From: Maridesulfovibrio sp050916235
GTDB taxonomy: Bacteria; Desulfobacterota; Desulfovibrionia; Desulfovibrionales; Desulfovibrionaceae
Direction of reading: 5' to 3'
NCBI RefSeq assembly: GCF_050916235.1
Contig: NZ_CP104854.1
Location: 3,968,001-4,032,000 of the forward strand
DNA: 64,000 bases
The notes below the pieces were generated by a model that saw only the letters and a list, made by a program, of their open reading frames with translations, did not search any database and was not told where the DNA came from. Positions 35,104 through 43,828 of this stretch are shown piece by piece. The translations under genes were made by a program, and so were the position numbers. Position 1 is the stretch's first letter, and every line of letters starts with the position of its first letter.

Positions 35104-35795
35104 GGCCGTCCCCAAGGACAGGTTGAGACACAGACCCCGCAGATATACCGCGCAATATGTCCGCTGCCGGAAACCCTGTTTAGATGCGCAACGCATGAGT
35201 CCAGATCGACCGCTTCATTGCGGGAGCTGTAGTGCAGGGTCGTGTTGACGTTCTTTATTGCTTTGGCCGGGCAGGCATCAGTGCAGTAAGTACATTTTCC
35301 GCAACGATTTTTAATCGGGCTGTCGGCAGTTATGTCCAGATCGGTGAGGATCGTTGTCAGGCGTACACGCGGTCCGTATTTGGGCGTGACCAATAACAGG
35401 GATTTTCCCTGCCAGCCCAGTCCTGCATTTATGGCAACCGCTTTGTGCGATATGTATGATGTGAAGCGTTCCTCACAGAGAATCTGGCTGGCAGGAATGG
35501 GTAGGGCACGGCCACCGTTATTCTGGATAAAGCTGCTAACTCTGCACGCGATATTGTCCAGCAGTGCGTTAACTCGCTGATAGTGTTGTGAATACAACTC
35601 TGTGGGGACATCTGTTATCCCGTCCATTATTCCGTCAGCCAATTGAACTGCGATGGAAATGGCTCGTGGAAATCCATTCAGAAGGCTTGCAGGTCTTGTT
35701 TCCATGTTGGCAAGCCTGTTGGTATCGGCAATTCCGATCAGATCTGCTCCCCATGATTTTGCCTCATTAAGCAACTTTTCTTTGAAATTATGCAT
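35076..35795 (-). CDS. Short QueG-like iron-sulfur protein
   Basis: 239 residues with the DUF1730/QueG-type N-terminal region (ADLIGIADTNRLANME, then ARAISIAVQL-like strand and LCEERFTSYISHKAVAINAGLGWQGKSLLL). Two [4Fe-4S] motifs follow: CGKCTYCTDACPAKAI and CGVCVSTCPWG. It resembles epoxyqueuosine reductase but lacks that enzyme's long C-terminal HEAT region (QueG is usually 350 residues or more). It may therefore act in a different reductive reaction, as corrinoid-type reductive proteins do. The ATG at 35795 follows GGAGG by four bases. Confidence 0.75.
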   Translation of the reverse strand: MHNFKEKLLNEAKSWGADLIGIADTNRLANMETRPASLLNGFPRAISIAVQLADGIMDGITDVPTELYSQHYQRVNALLDNIACRVSSFIQNNGGRALPIPASQILCEERFTSYISHKAVAINAGLGWQGKSLLLVTPKYGPRVRLTTILTDLDITADSPIKNRCGKCTYCTDACPAKAIKNVNTTLHYSSRNEAVDLDSCVAHLNRVSGSGHIARYICGVCVSTCPWGRPKKQRAITN

Positions 35796-35897
35796 TCTTC
35801 CTCCCAAGTTGAATTTAAACTTTGCGCTGAGATGAAGATACTGGCGATATGTCGGGGCAAATTCTTGAATAAAATTGCTCTATGTGCTTTTAGGTAA

Positions 35898-36992
35898 TTA
35901 TTTTTCTTCAATTACATCTATCAGCTTACCCAGTACCAGTGGCGTATTGAAGTTCTCAAGTACCCTTGTACGGCCTTTCTTGCCCATTTTTGTTCGCAGT
36001 TCCTTGTCGCGAATCAATTTTTCCAGTGCTGAAGCAAGTTGTTCGGAATCTCCGGGAGCTACAAGCAACCCTGTTTCTCCATTGGAGACCACTTCAGGGT
36101 TAGAGCTGGTGTCGAACCCGACGACTGGTTTTTCAAGCGTCATGGCCTCTACAAGTGCATACCCGAAACCTTCCCAGAGCGAAGGCAGACAGAATATGTC
36201 CTGTGCTGCATAGAATGATTTCATATTTTTAACAAAGCCAAGAAAGGAAACTCTTTCTTCAACGTCCAATTCAGCGGCATAAGCTTTAAGCTCCGCTTCC
36301 ATTTGTCCTTTACCTGCAATCAGAATTCTGAACTTAAGGCCCTTTTGTTTGAGAATTTTTGCTGCTTCAAGAAGATGTTTCTGGCCTTTCTGAGCTGTCA
36401 GGCGGGCTGCATTTCCTATCACTACCACGTTGTCTTCAGTGGAGAAAACAGGTTCAACCGGCTGGCGGTCGAATTCATCAACGTCGAATCCGTTGTAGAT
36501 CTGGCGTATTTTATCTTCGGAAAGTAGTTCGGAATTGTTGGCTAAAACAGTTCGTTTTGTTTCAAGAGAATTGACAATAAGCCTGTCCACTACGTTGGAA
36601 AAAATAAAGCGGTTGAGCCACGAATTTTTTACCGGAACGGCTATTCCGCGGCGGTAGATAACACGGTTTACTCCGGCGCGCTTTGCGGCAAAACCTCCGC
36701 TTTTCAGGTCTGAAGGTAGTGCGGTTATCAGTGTTCCTATGTTGTTGCTTCCGAAAAAATGTTTCAAGCGTCCCATGAGAAAAGGATTGAGGAAAGAAAG
36801 GTTGCCTATGCTTTCACTGTGAAGTGTGATGCCGGGCTCTTCCTTGAGCCTTTCCCGGAGTTCTGATTTATGGTTTGTAAGGACAAATACGTTGTAGCCT
36901 TTATCCCGCAGCAGCAGGGAAAAGTGGTGGTTCCACTTTTCCCCGCCGCCCCAGGCTTTGTTGCTGTTAAAAAAGCATACGTTTTTATTCAC
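35898..36992 (-). CDS. Glycosyltransferase family 4 (GT-B fold)
   Basis: 364 residues with the GT4 layout. A Rossmann-like acceptor domain begins VCFFNSNKAWGGGEKWNHH. The donor domain contains IGNAARLTAQKGQKHLLEA and the E-x7-E motif EGFGYALVE. Likely adds a sugar to a surface glycan or lipopolysaccharide using an activated sugar; the specific donor is unknown. Its start overlaps the end of the fused sucCD gene by 8 bases, an odd partner for a sugar transferase. No other polysaccharide genes are adjacent. Confidence 0.88.
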   Translation of the reverse strand: MNKNVCFFNSNKAWGGGEKWNHHFSLLLRDKGYNVFVLTNHKSELRERLKEEPGITLHSESIGNLSFLNPFLMGRLKHFFGSNNIGTLITALPSDLKSGGFAAKRAGVNRVIYRRGIAVPVKNSWLNRFIFSNVVDRLIVNSLETKRTVLANNSELLSEDKIRQIYNGFDVDEFDRQPVEPVFSTEDNVVVIGNAARLTAQKGQKHLLEAAKILKQKGLKFRILIAGKGQMEAELKAYAAELDVEERVSFLGFVKNMKSFYAAQDIFCLPSLWEGFGYALVEAMTLEKPVVGFDTSSNPEVVSNGETGLLVAPGDSEQLASALEKLIRDKELRTKMGKKGRTRVLENFNTPLVLGKLIDVIEEK

Positions 36993-39081
36993 CTAATTTT
37001 ATTCCAAGTGCGTCTGCTGTAAGCTGTGGGATAGACTCAAGGCTTGGACAGACGGTGAAACCTGCCTGGCGCATTTTCTCCAGTTTGCCCTGAACACCTG
37101 TTCCTTCCTTGAGGATAGCACCTGCGTGGCCCAGACGTTTGCCCGGAGGAGCTGTCTGACCAGCAATAAAGGAAAGTACGGGTTTGTCAAATCCGGTTTC
37201 GATCACGTAGTCGGCGAGATCCTGTTCTGCGGTACCTCCGATTTCACCAAGCACTATGACTGCCTTGGTTTCGTCGTGGTTGCGCAGCATCTCGAAGATG
37301 TCGGCAAAGGTGGTACCGATGTACGAGTCCCCGCCGATACCGATGGACAGGGACTGGCCTATGCCGACCTGATTGAGACGGTCGGCGACCTCGTAGGTGA
37401 GCGTTCCTGAGCGTGAAAGCACCGCCACAGGACCGGGGGAGAACGGAGTGGTGGGCAGGATTCCGATCTTGGTCTGTCCGGGGACGATCAGGCCGGGGGT
37501 GTTGGGGCCGACGATGCGGGATTTTCCGTCCTTGACCTGTTCCAGTACGTTGAGCATAGCTGACTGCACAATGCCTTCGGTAATGCAGACCACCCAGGGG
37601 ATTTCGCATGAAGTCGCTTCAAGAATGGCGTCGGTGGCTAGTTTTGGTGGAACAAAAATGATGCTGGCCCCGATTTCATGGTGCTGCTGGGCTTCTTTGA
37701 TGCTGTTGTAAACGGGTACTCCAAGAACTTTCTGACCGCCCTTGAATGGGGTTACTCCGGCTACAATGTTCGAGCCGTATTCCAGCATAAGCCGGGTATG
37801 GAGCTGACCTTCCTGGCCGGTAATTCCCTGAACCAGTATCGGGGTGTTTTTGTCTATGGTGAATTTGCACGGAGATTTGTAACCGATGTCCTTGGGTCTG
37901 GAGTCAGGCATGGCTGCAATTGGTTCAGCGAATTCAATTTTCTGGGCATTTTCGGGCTTGAGGGTGGCAAGCAGGTCGAGGGCTTCCTGCATATTTCTGG
38001 CCCGGTGAAGTTTATCGCCTTTTATTTCCTTGAGAACCTGAAGGCCTTCCTCTGCGCTGTTCCCGGACATGCGAACCACGATTGGTTTTTCCGGTTCTCG
38101 ACCGCCGAGGGCGGCCACGAGGGCTTTGGCAACAAGCTCACAGGAAAGGATTCCGCCGAAGAGGTTGATAAGGATGGCTTCAACCTGTTTATCGTCGAAA
38201 AGCAGCCGCAGAGCGGTTTCAATTCTTTTCTGGTCCGCAGCCCCGCCGAGGTCGAGGAAGTTCGCTGCAGGGAGCCCGGAGAAGTTGAGGGCGTCCATGG
38301 AAGCCATGGCAAGACCTGCCCCGTTGGCTATGAGGCCCACCCATCCCTTGAGGGAAACGAAGCTCATACCGGCATCGCGGGCGATGTTTTCAACCGGAGT
38401 GGAGTGTTCGGGCTGGTAGTATTTTTCAAAGGCCGGGTTGAGATCGACAATGTTGTCATCCATCTCTATTTTACCGTCGAGGGCAAGGAGCTTTCCGTAT
38501 CCGGTCAGAGCTAACGGGTTGATTTCAGCCAGAAGCAGGCCGTAGTCGATCATGGTTTTGTAGATATTCTTTACGATGTTGCTGAAATCAGCGAAAAGCT
38601 CCTTGGCGATGCCGATGTGGAAGAACGCGGCCCGTATCTGGTTGGGCTGCAGACCTCCGGGAAGGCTTATTTCCTGAATGAGGAGGTTTTCAGGACCCAT
38701 GTTCTCAATCTCGACTCCACCTTCGCGCCCAACGGTCATAATAACCTTACGACGCTGACGGGACAGGGTCAGGGAGAGATAAAATTCCTTGCGGATATCA
38801 ACCGCAGGCTCGGCTCTCAGGAAAGGAACCTTGTGCCCCTTGATTTCCATTCCCAGAATCTGACGGGCAACCTTTTCATAGTCTTCTCGGGAATCCACCT
38901 TCTGGATTCCTCCTGCTTTGCCTCTTCCGCCTACTGGAACCTGGGCTTTGAGAATCCACGGCAGGGGGAAGTAGGGTTCAAGGCCGGGAAGGTCTTTCTC
39001 TGTGATTTTAACCCCGGTGGGGACAGGAAGACCGGCAGCTTCTTTAAGCAGCACTTTGCTTAAGTGTTCGTTGAGCAGCAT
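36985..39081 (-). CDS. sucCD: Fused succinyl-CoA synthetase (beta-alpha, SucC-SucD)
   Basis: One 698-residue chain with a beta part first (ATP-grasp; KAQVPVGGRGKAGG near 46-59; INLFGGILSCELVAKAL) and an alpha part from about residue 408. The alpha part has a CoA-binding Rossmann segment ILVQGITGQEGQLHTR, SRSGTLTYEVA, and phosphohistidine loop KRLGHAGAI with His652. The substrate may be succinyl-CoA or another acyl-CoA. The reaction conserves ATP from a CoA thioester, which suits fermentative or sulfate-reducing metabolism. ATG 39081 follows GGAGG. Normally sucC and sucD are two genes. Confidence 0.9.
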   Translation of the reverse strand: MLLNEHLSKVLLKEAAGLPVPTGVKITEKDLPGLEPYFPLPWILKAQVPVGGRGKAGGIQKVDSREDYEKVARQILGMEIKGHKVPFLRAEPAVDIRKEFYLSLTLSRQRRKVIMTVGREGGVEIENMGPENLLIQEISLPGGLQPNQIRAAFFHIGIAKELFADFSNIVKNIYKTMIDYGLLLAEINPLALTGYGKLLALDGKIEMDDNIVDLNPAFEKYYQPEHSTPVENIARDAGMSFVSLKGWVGLIANGAGLAMASMDALNFSGLPAANFLDLGGAADQKRIETALRLLFDDKQVEAILINLFGGILSCELVAKALVAALGGREPEKPIVVRMSGNSAEEGLQVLKEIKGDKLHRARNMQEALDLLATLKPENAQKIEFAEPIAAMPDSRPKDIGYKSPCKFTIDKNTPILVQGITGQEGQLHTRLMLEYGSNIVAGVTPFKGGQKVLGVPVYNSIKEAQQHHEIGASIIFVPPKLATDAILEATSCEIPWVVCITEGIVQSAMLNVLEQVKDGKSRIVGPNTPGLIVPGQTKIGILPTTPFSPGPVAVLSRSGTLTYEVADRLNQVGIGQSLSIGIGGDSYIGTTFADIFEMLRNHDETKAVIVLGEIGGTAEQDLADYVIETGFDKPVLSFIAGQTAPPGKRLGHAGAILKEGTGVQGKLEKMRQAGFTVCPSLESIPQLTADALGIKLGE

Positions 39082-39365
39082 ACTCCCTCCAGTATGTCTA
39101 CGGTTGAATTGTCAAAAAGCGCAGTTAATTTGAGCAGGTAATTCAATGCGCTGTAATCCCTGAGTAATCACTTTCAGTCGATTTTCAGATGATACTCGTG
39201 CCCATAGCGTATAATTCAATTATATGGCACTCTCAAGTTTAATTAATGAATTCATTCAAGGTTTGACGATGTTTTTGTTCATGAACCTTGATAAATAAAA
39301 GGAAAAAGCTGAAAAAATATTTTTTCAGAATAAAATTCCCTGTCATTGGGATTTGAAGGAATTTT
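39082..39365. other. Divergent AT-rich region sucCD / unknown gene
   Basis: 284 bases. It contains the inverted repeat TCAAGGTT (39256-39263) / AACCTTGA (39284-39291) about 75 bases upstream of the 257-residue gene. A palindromic TATAATTCAATTATA lies near 39210-39224 and could supply -10 boxes in both directions. No matching -35 is convincing. Confidence 0.35.
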
Positions 39366-40139
39366 ATGGCTGACTTTAAAGATTTATCTGATGCTTTAAC
39401 GGATGAAGTCCTGAGCGAGATGGCTGACTCCTTTTTCGGAGCCCGAGTGGATGTGGATGAAGCGCTGGAGTTTTTTCATGAGGTTTCTGAACAGCTTCAT
39501 GCGAAGCTTTACAGTATTTTCAGGGCTTGCGTTCTGCTGGAAAAAATTTGCCTCGGGCGAAAGGAGTTTGACGATTTCTGGATATCTGCCGGTATAAGTC
39601 GCGATCATTTTCATTATCCTCAGGGGGTGGAGTGTGCCGTACCAAATGAATCCCCGTCTTTTTCATTTACGTCAAAAGGTGAGTATATAAAGTGGTTTAC
39701 CATAGCATATGAGCTTCTTTCCTACCGTATTACCGACTATATGCATGGAATCTACAGGGACGACGGAAACGGGCGCAAGGTCCGTACTGCCAACCGTGAA
39801 GATTTCTTCAGTATGGCAGAGGAGATCAATATCAAAATCGAGAAGGTGAACCGCAACGTCACTGCTTCCGATGTTCTCCATTTTACCAAATCCCTCGACC
39901 CCACTGAACTACAGAAAGAGAATATTGCCGGCTGTGTAGGGCCGATGTGTAAAGCGATTGATGACGAGATGGCATTCAAGGTGATTACTATAAAGGACAT
40001 CGAATTTCCGGAATTTCCGGATCTTCCTCATAAGAAGGAAATCAGTTCGTATATTTCTGAATTCTGTTCGATTACCTATTCCAGCGAAAAGGATCGTGTT
40101 AAGGCTTTGCTCAAGGAACTAAAGGAAAGTGTGAAATAA
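39366..40139 (+). CDS. Conserved-type hypothetical protein, cytoplasmic
   Basis: 257 residues, acidic, probably all-helical, without signal peptide or membrane span. I do not recognise a domain. The N-terminal 120 residues contain a heptad-like run (EALEFFHEVSEQLHAKLYSIF). The C-terminal region is rich in charged residues. A GAAGGA ribosome binding site precedes the ATG. It lies 9 bases ahead of a small secreted protein gene and the two are probably cotranscribed. No function can be assigned. Confidence 0.7.
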   Translation: MADFKDLSDALTDEVLSEMADSFFGARVDVDEALEFFHEVSEQLHAKLYSIFRACVLLEKICLGRKEFDDFWISAGISRDHFHYPQGVECAVPNESPSFSFTSKGEYIKWFTIAYELLSYRITDYMHGIYRDDGNGRKVRTANREDFFSMAEEINIKIEKVNRNVTASDVLHFTKSLDPTELQKENIAGCVGPMCKAIDDEMAFKVITIKDIEFPEFPDLPHKKEISSYISEFCSITYSSEKDRVKALLKELKESVK

Positions 40140-40148
40140 GGAGCTGTT

Positions 40149-40640
40149 ATGAATTCAAGAAGACTGGTGACGCTGTTTTGCGGATTGATTTTGACTCTTG
40201 TTCTGTCTTCTGCTGCTGTTGCGCAGGACCAGAAGGCTGTTCCTGATTCCAAACCCAAGCAGACGGTGGCTGTTCCGGAAGTAAAGCAGGAGGCAGCTGG
40301 TATTCCGGTTGTTGTTGAGCATCTTGGAAATGACGAACTTGGTGGCACTCTTGCTCTGAAGTTAAAGGAGAACTTTAGGAAATCAGTTCTTTTTAAATTT
40401 GCTGACAAGAGTGAGAAAGGGGTGAGGATAAAGGTCGTTTCCCGCAGCGAGTTCTCTGAGCGTCCCGAAATTGGTTCGGTTTACGCCGTGGTCTGGACTT
40501 TTGCCGAAAGTCAGGATGTTGTTCCTTTCTATCTTGCGGAGGAGTTGGGGCTGGTCAGTCAGCGCAATGTTGAGAGTGCGGCCTCCGCACTGATGAATCG
40601 TACTGATAAGATCGCTGAAGAGTACAAGTATTTATTTTAA
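40149..40640 (+). CDS. Small secreted hypothetical protein
   Basis: 163 residues. The signal peptide (LVTLFCGLILTLVLSSAAVAQ) is followed by a Pro/Lys/Val-rich linker and a compact alpha/beta domain of about 110 residues. The sequence includes FRKSVLFKFADKSEKGVRIKVVSRSEF and a YAVVWTFAES strand, suggestive of a small periplasmic domain. I cannot name the family. AAGGAG stands before the ATG. The last 9 bases overlap the end of the convergent cca gene. Confidence 0.7.
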   Translation: MNSRRLVTLFCGLILTLVLSSAAVAQDQKAVPDSKPKQTVAVPEVKQEAAGIPVVVEHLGNDELGGTLALKLKENFRKSVLFKFADKSEKGVRIKVVSRSEFSERPEIGSVYAVVWTFAESQDVVPFYLAEELGLVSQRNVESAASALMNRTDKIAEEYKYLF

Positions 40641-41807
40641 TATATTCTGCCAGACTCGGCCCCGGCGAAAGCATTTCAGCCGTGAGGCTCGTAGGCTGCG
40701 CAGTATTTCCCCTGATTTTTCTCCCAGATTTCGGTCTTTGGCTGGCAGGGATACCTTGAGTATCTCTGCCAGATCTTTTGATGCATCCTGAAGCACATCT
40801 TCGCCGCGGTCGGCCCGGCACAGTTCACGCATGTTTTCCAGCAGGCCACAGATGTGAAGCTTCATCAGCAGGTCTACTTTGGTTCCCGGCCTGAGCTCAT
40901 TGTAATTCCCAGCTTTCATGTGCAGAATGGCGGCTGTTTCCCCCGCACGGATGAATCTAGTCGGCAGAAACAGTCTTTCTCCGAGATTTCTGGCCGGGAT
41001 TGATCCGGCTTTGTCATGGCTGTGGTGGGACGGCAGTTTGTGTTCCGGCGTCAGGAGCTTTCCAAGATCATGACACATGGCCATCCAGCATGTAAGGGAA
41101 TCTCCTGCCACCCGATCCATTATTTCGGCAATATGTCCAGCAACTGACTTGTCGTGATATTGCGGTGGGCCAGCCGGAATGCTGTCTGCGTTCTTAAATT
41201 CAGCGAACCAGTGATCAAGGCAGTCTGTTTCCATGAGCATGCGCAGGAAATTACCGGGCCGTTGAGCGCTCAGCCCTTTGCGCAGTTCTACACCCACCCG
41301 GTCAGGCGCAATTGTCGTCAGCCAGCCTTTATGTGCTGCTTCTTTCATGCCTTCCAGAAGGTCGTCATGAGGTGTGAAATCGGGAAATCTGGCCATGAAT
41401 ACGGCCGCCCGGAAAACCCGCAGCGGGTCTTCACTGAACGTTCTGCCAAAGCAGGGACGAAGTCTTTTTGCGTAGAGGTCTTTAAGACCATCTGGGTGGG
41501 CATACAGATTTCCTTCCTCGTCAAGGGCAAAACTGTTTACCGTGAAGTCGCGTGCCTGGAGATCAAGATCTATTGTTTCATCCACAGATCGGCCTGTCAT
41601 TCTAGGCATGGAAAATTCCAGACCTTTCATAAAAAATATTTCGTACGATTTTCCCACGGGGCGTGCCTCAGGAAACTCGCTCAGGAAATCTTCTGCGGAG
41701 CCAGATGCAATAAGATAGTCTCTATCATTGGGCTTAAGGCCAAGCAGCATATCCCTGACAGCTCCGCCGACGAGCATGATTTTCAGGTTGTTTTTTGATC
41801 TTAGCAT
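40632..41807 (-). CDS. cca: CCA tRNA nucleotidyltransferase with HD domain
   Basis: Adds or repairs the 3'-CCA end of tRNAs. 391 residues of the class II nucleotidyltransferase family: VGGAVRDMLLG, the metal-binding NDRDYLI, the RRD-like region DLQARDFTVNSFA, and RTFSEDPLRVFRA. An HD phosphohydrolase domain with MAMCHDLGK lies near the centre, as in gamma-proteobacterial CCA enzymes. Whether it adds CCA or only A or only CC cannot be settled by eye. Convergent with the preceding secreted protein gene. Confidence 0.92.
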   Translation of the reverse strand: MLRSKNNLKIMLVGGAVRDMLLGLKPNDRDYLIASGSAEDFLSEFPEARPVGKSYEIFFMKGLEFSMPRMTGRSVDETIDLDLQARDFTVNSFALDEEGNLYAHPDGLKDLYAKRLRPCFGRTFSEDPLRVFRAAVFMARFPDFTPHDDLLEGMKEAAHKGWLTTIAPDRVGVELRKGLSAQRPGNFLRMLMETDCLDHWFAEFKNADSIPAGPPQYHDKSVAGHIAEIMDRVAGDSLTCWMAMCHDLGKLLTPEHKLPSHHSHDKAGSIPARNLGERLFLPTRFIRAGETAAILHMKAGNYNELRPGTKVDLLMKLHICGLLENMRELCRADRGEDVLQDASKDLAEILKVSLPAKDRNLGEKSGEILRSLRASRLKCFRRGRVWQNILK

Positions 41808-41885
41808 GTTCGTTCTTTTGATTATATTTATTTGAAACTGTATGAGGTTCTTGCTAATTTTATCGTTAATGATAACTTACGCAAA

Positions 41886-42566
41886 ATGAAAAATAAAATT
41901 TTGCTGCTGGGCCTGCTTGTCTCGATTATTGTCATGTTCTTTGCGTTTGATTTGGATAGGTTCTTTACTCTAGAGTACCTGAAGAATTCAAGGCAGGAAT
42001 TTCAACTCTTTTATGCTCAGAATCCTTTTTTGAGTGTGTTTGCCTTTTTTCTTCTCTATGTGCTTGTTGTCGGAGTCAACCTTCCGGGAGCTGCTGTGCT
42101 TGGGCTGGCAGGGGGAGCTCTGTTCGGTTTTACCGTGGGTGTAATTGCCATCTCTTTTGCAAGCACGATAGGGGCCACATTGGCCTGCTTTTTTTCCCGA
42201 TACCTTTTCCGTGATTATGTGCAACGGAAGTTTGGAGACAGGCTGGAAAAAGTGAACCGTGGAATAGCCGAGGAGGGAGGTTTCTACCTCTTTTCCATGC
42301 GTCTTATTCCGGCTATTCCTTTTGTTGTGATAAATCTGGTTATGGGTCTGACTTCCATGCGGCTCAGGACATTTTACTGGATATCGCAGATCGGGATGCT
42401 TCCGGGGACTATGGTTTATGTTAATGCCGGAAAAGAACTGGGAAAAATTGATTCCCTTTCCGGCATAGCACAGCCCGGTCTGATAATCTCATTTGCGATA
42501 CTTGGACTGTTTCCGCTTGCTGTCAGAAAGGTTGTTTCTTTTGTCAAAGCCCGCAGAAGTGTGTAA
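41886..42566 (+). CDS. TVP38/TMEM64 family membrane protein
   Basis: About 226 residues with five to six hydrophobic segments. The SNARE-associated (DedA superfamily) signature is seen in VNLPGAAVLGLAGGALFG and the conserved FSMRLIPAIPFVVINLVMGL. Members are thought to move lipids across membranes; the substrate here is unknown. I chose ATG 41886, although its ribosome binding site is weak. The frame extends to a TTG at 41832. Divergent from cca and upstream of the tandem cNMP-domain genes. Confidence 0.85.
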   Translation: MKNKILLLGLLVSIIVMFFAFDLDRFFTLEYLKNSRQEFQLFYAQNPFLSVFAFFLLYVLVVGVNLPGAAVLGLAGGALFGFTVGVIAISFASTIGATLACFFSRYLFRDYVQRKFGDRLEKVNRGIAEEGGFYLFSMRLIPAIPFVVINLVMGLTSMRLRTFYWISQIGMLPGTMVYVNAGKELGKIDSLSGIAQPGLIISFAILGLFPLAVRKVVSFVKARRSV

Positions 42567-42607
42567 GGTCATTCCATTGTTGATCAAATATTAAAACAAA
42601 TTAAGAT

Positions 42608-43789
42608 ATGGTTATGATTCCGAGAACTTCACCGAGTATTCGTACTTTTCACAAAGGCAAAGTTATTTTCGCAGAAGGTCAGGAAAGCAAGGTCGCCTAC
42701 ATGATCAAAACCGGAACGGTAGATATCTACCGTAAGGTGGAGAGTAAGAAAACTGTGCTTGCGACATTGCGCCGTGGTGACATCTTCGGGGAAATGGCTC
42801 TGCTTACCGATCAGAAGCGAACAGCCTATGCCGAAGCCTCCAGCTTCTGCGAACTTGTGGTTCTTACCGAAGAACTTATGAACAAGCTTCTGGATGCTTC
42901 GCCGGGAACTGTTAAAAAGATAGTGGAACTGCTTGCCAAGCGAGTGGTTGCTACCGACGGCAAGTCCTCCGGGCTGGAGAGAAGCGATTCCTTCATTTCA
43001 TTGGCAACAATGCTGAATCTTGCTTATAAGGAGTACGCATATACTCCCAAAAACAAGCGTTCAAAAATTGAAAATTATGATCTCGGTCTTTCGGTGAAGT
43101 CCTTTACCGATACGGTAAAGGGACTGACCATGTTCTCCTCCCTTGAAATTGAAGCCTTCCTTGACAATGTCTACAAGCTGCGCCTGATTGACCTTAAGAC
43201 GCCTAAGAAAGGGGACAAGAGCGCTTTTGTCGAAAGGTATATCTTTATAAACAATATCCAGCAGTTCATGCCTTCTTTGCGGGGACTCTACAAGCAGATG
43301 AAGGAGATTGGTGCCAATGTCGAATATCGCATGAATTACATGAGTTTTGCCGACCTTGCCCAGAAAACAGGAACAACTCCTGAACTGATCTATAAAAAAT
43401 TGATTAAGGAGGAGATGCCGGAGAATCTGCTGTTCTTCAACCGTGAAAAGGCAATTGAGTGGAGTAAGGATAAGGAGGACGGGTTCTTCAAGAAGTTCAA
43501 GCGTCCGCGCAAGGCTCTTGAAGATCTGGAAAATGCTGATGACCTTATCTACATTGACAATGCGGCCCTTGCTGAAGCCTTGAAAGGGCTGGATTTTTAT
43601 AAGATTTCGGTTCTTTTCTCCGCAGGAGACAGTCAGAACAAGGAAAAAATCAAACGCAACATCGGACGCAAAATGGCGAGCATTCTGCTCAGCGAGCCGC
43701 CGAGAGATCGTTCCATGTCAGATCCCGAAGTTCTCGAGTGCTGTGATGAACTGTTTGATACCGTCAGAAAACTTAAAGGTGTAGGCTAG
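42608..43789 (+). CDS. cNMP-binding / HTH-like / FliG-C-like protein, copy 1
   Basis: 393 residues. Residues 10-120 form a cyclic-nucleotide-binding domain (KVIFAEGQESKVAYMIKTG, LRRGDIFGEMALLTDQKRT). Residues 120-235 may be a degenerate winged helix. A segment around 250-300 (MSFADLAQKTGTTPELIYKKL) resembles an excisionase/MerR-type helix-turn-helix. The last 80 residues (from DDLIYIDNAALAEALKG) match the pattern of the FliG C-terminal domain (helices with KEKIKRNIGRKMASIL). The ligand-pocket arginine typical of cAMP (the RTA pattern) is present as KRTAYAE. The ligand and target are unknown. 30-odd bases after the TVP38 gene; a paralogue follows. Confidence 0.75.
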   Translation: MVMIPRTSPSIRTFHKGKVIFAEGQESKVAYMIKTGTVDIYRKVESKKTVLATLRRGDIFGEMALLTDQKRTAYAEASSFCELVVLTEELMNKLLDASPGTVKKIVELLAKRVVATDGKSSGLERSDSFISLATMLNLAYKEYAYTPKNKRSKIENYDLGLSVKSFTDTVKGLTMFSSLEIEAFLDNVYKLRLIDLKTPKKGDKSAFVERYIFINNIQQFMPSLRGLYKQMKEIGANVEYRMNYMSFADLAQKTGTTPELIYKKLIKEEMPENLLFFNREKAIEWSKDKEDGFFKKFKRPRKALEDLENADDLIYIDNAALAEALKGLDFYKISVLFSAGDSQNKEKIKRNIGRKMASILLSEPPRDRSMSDPEVLECCDELFDTVRKLKGVG

Positions 43790-43828
43790 GATGAAATTAT
43801 GGACAGACTTGCGGAAAGGAGAAGGGAA

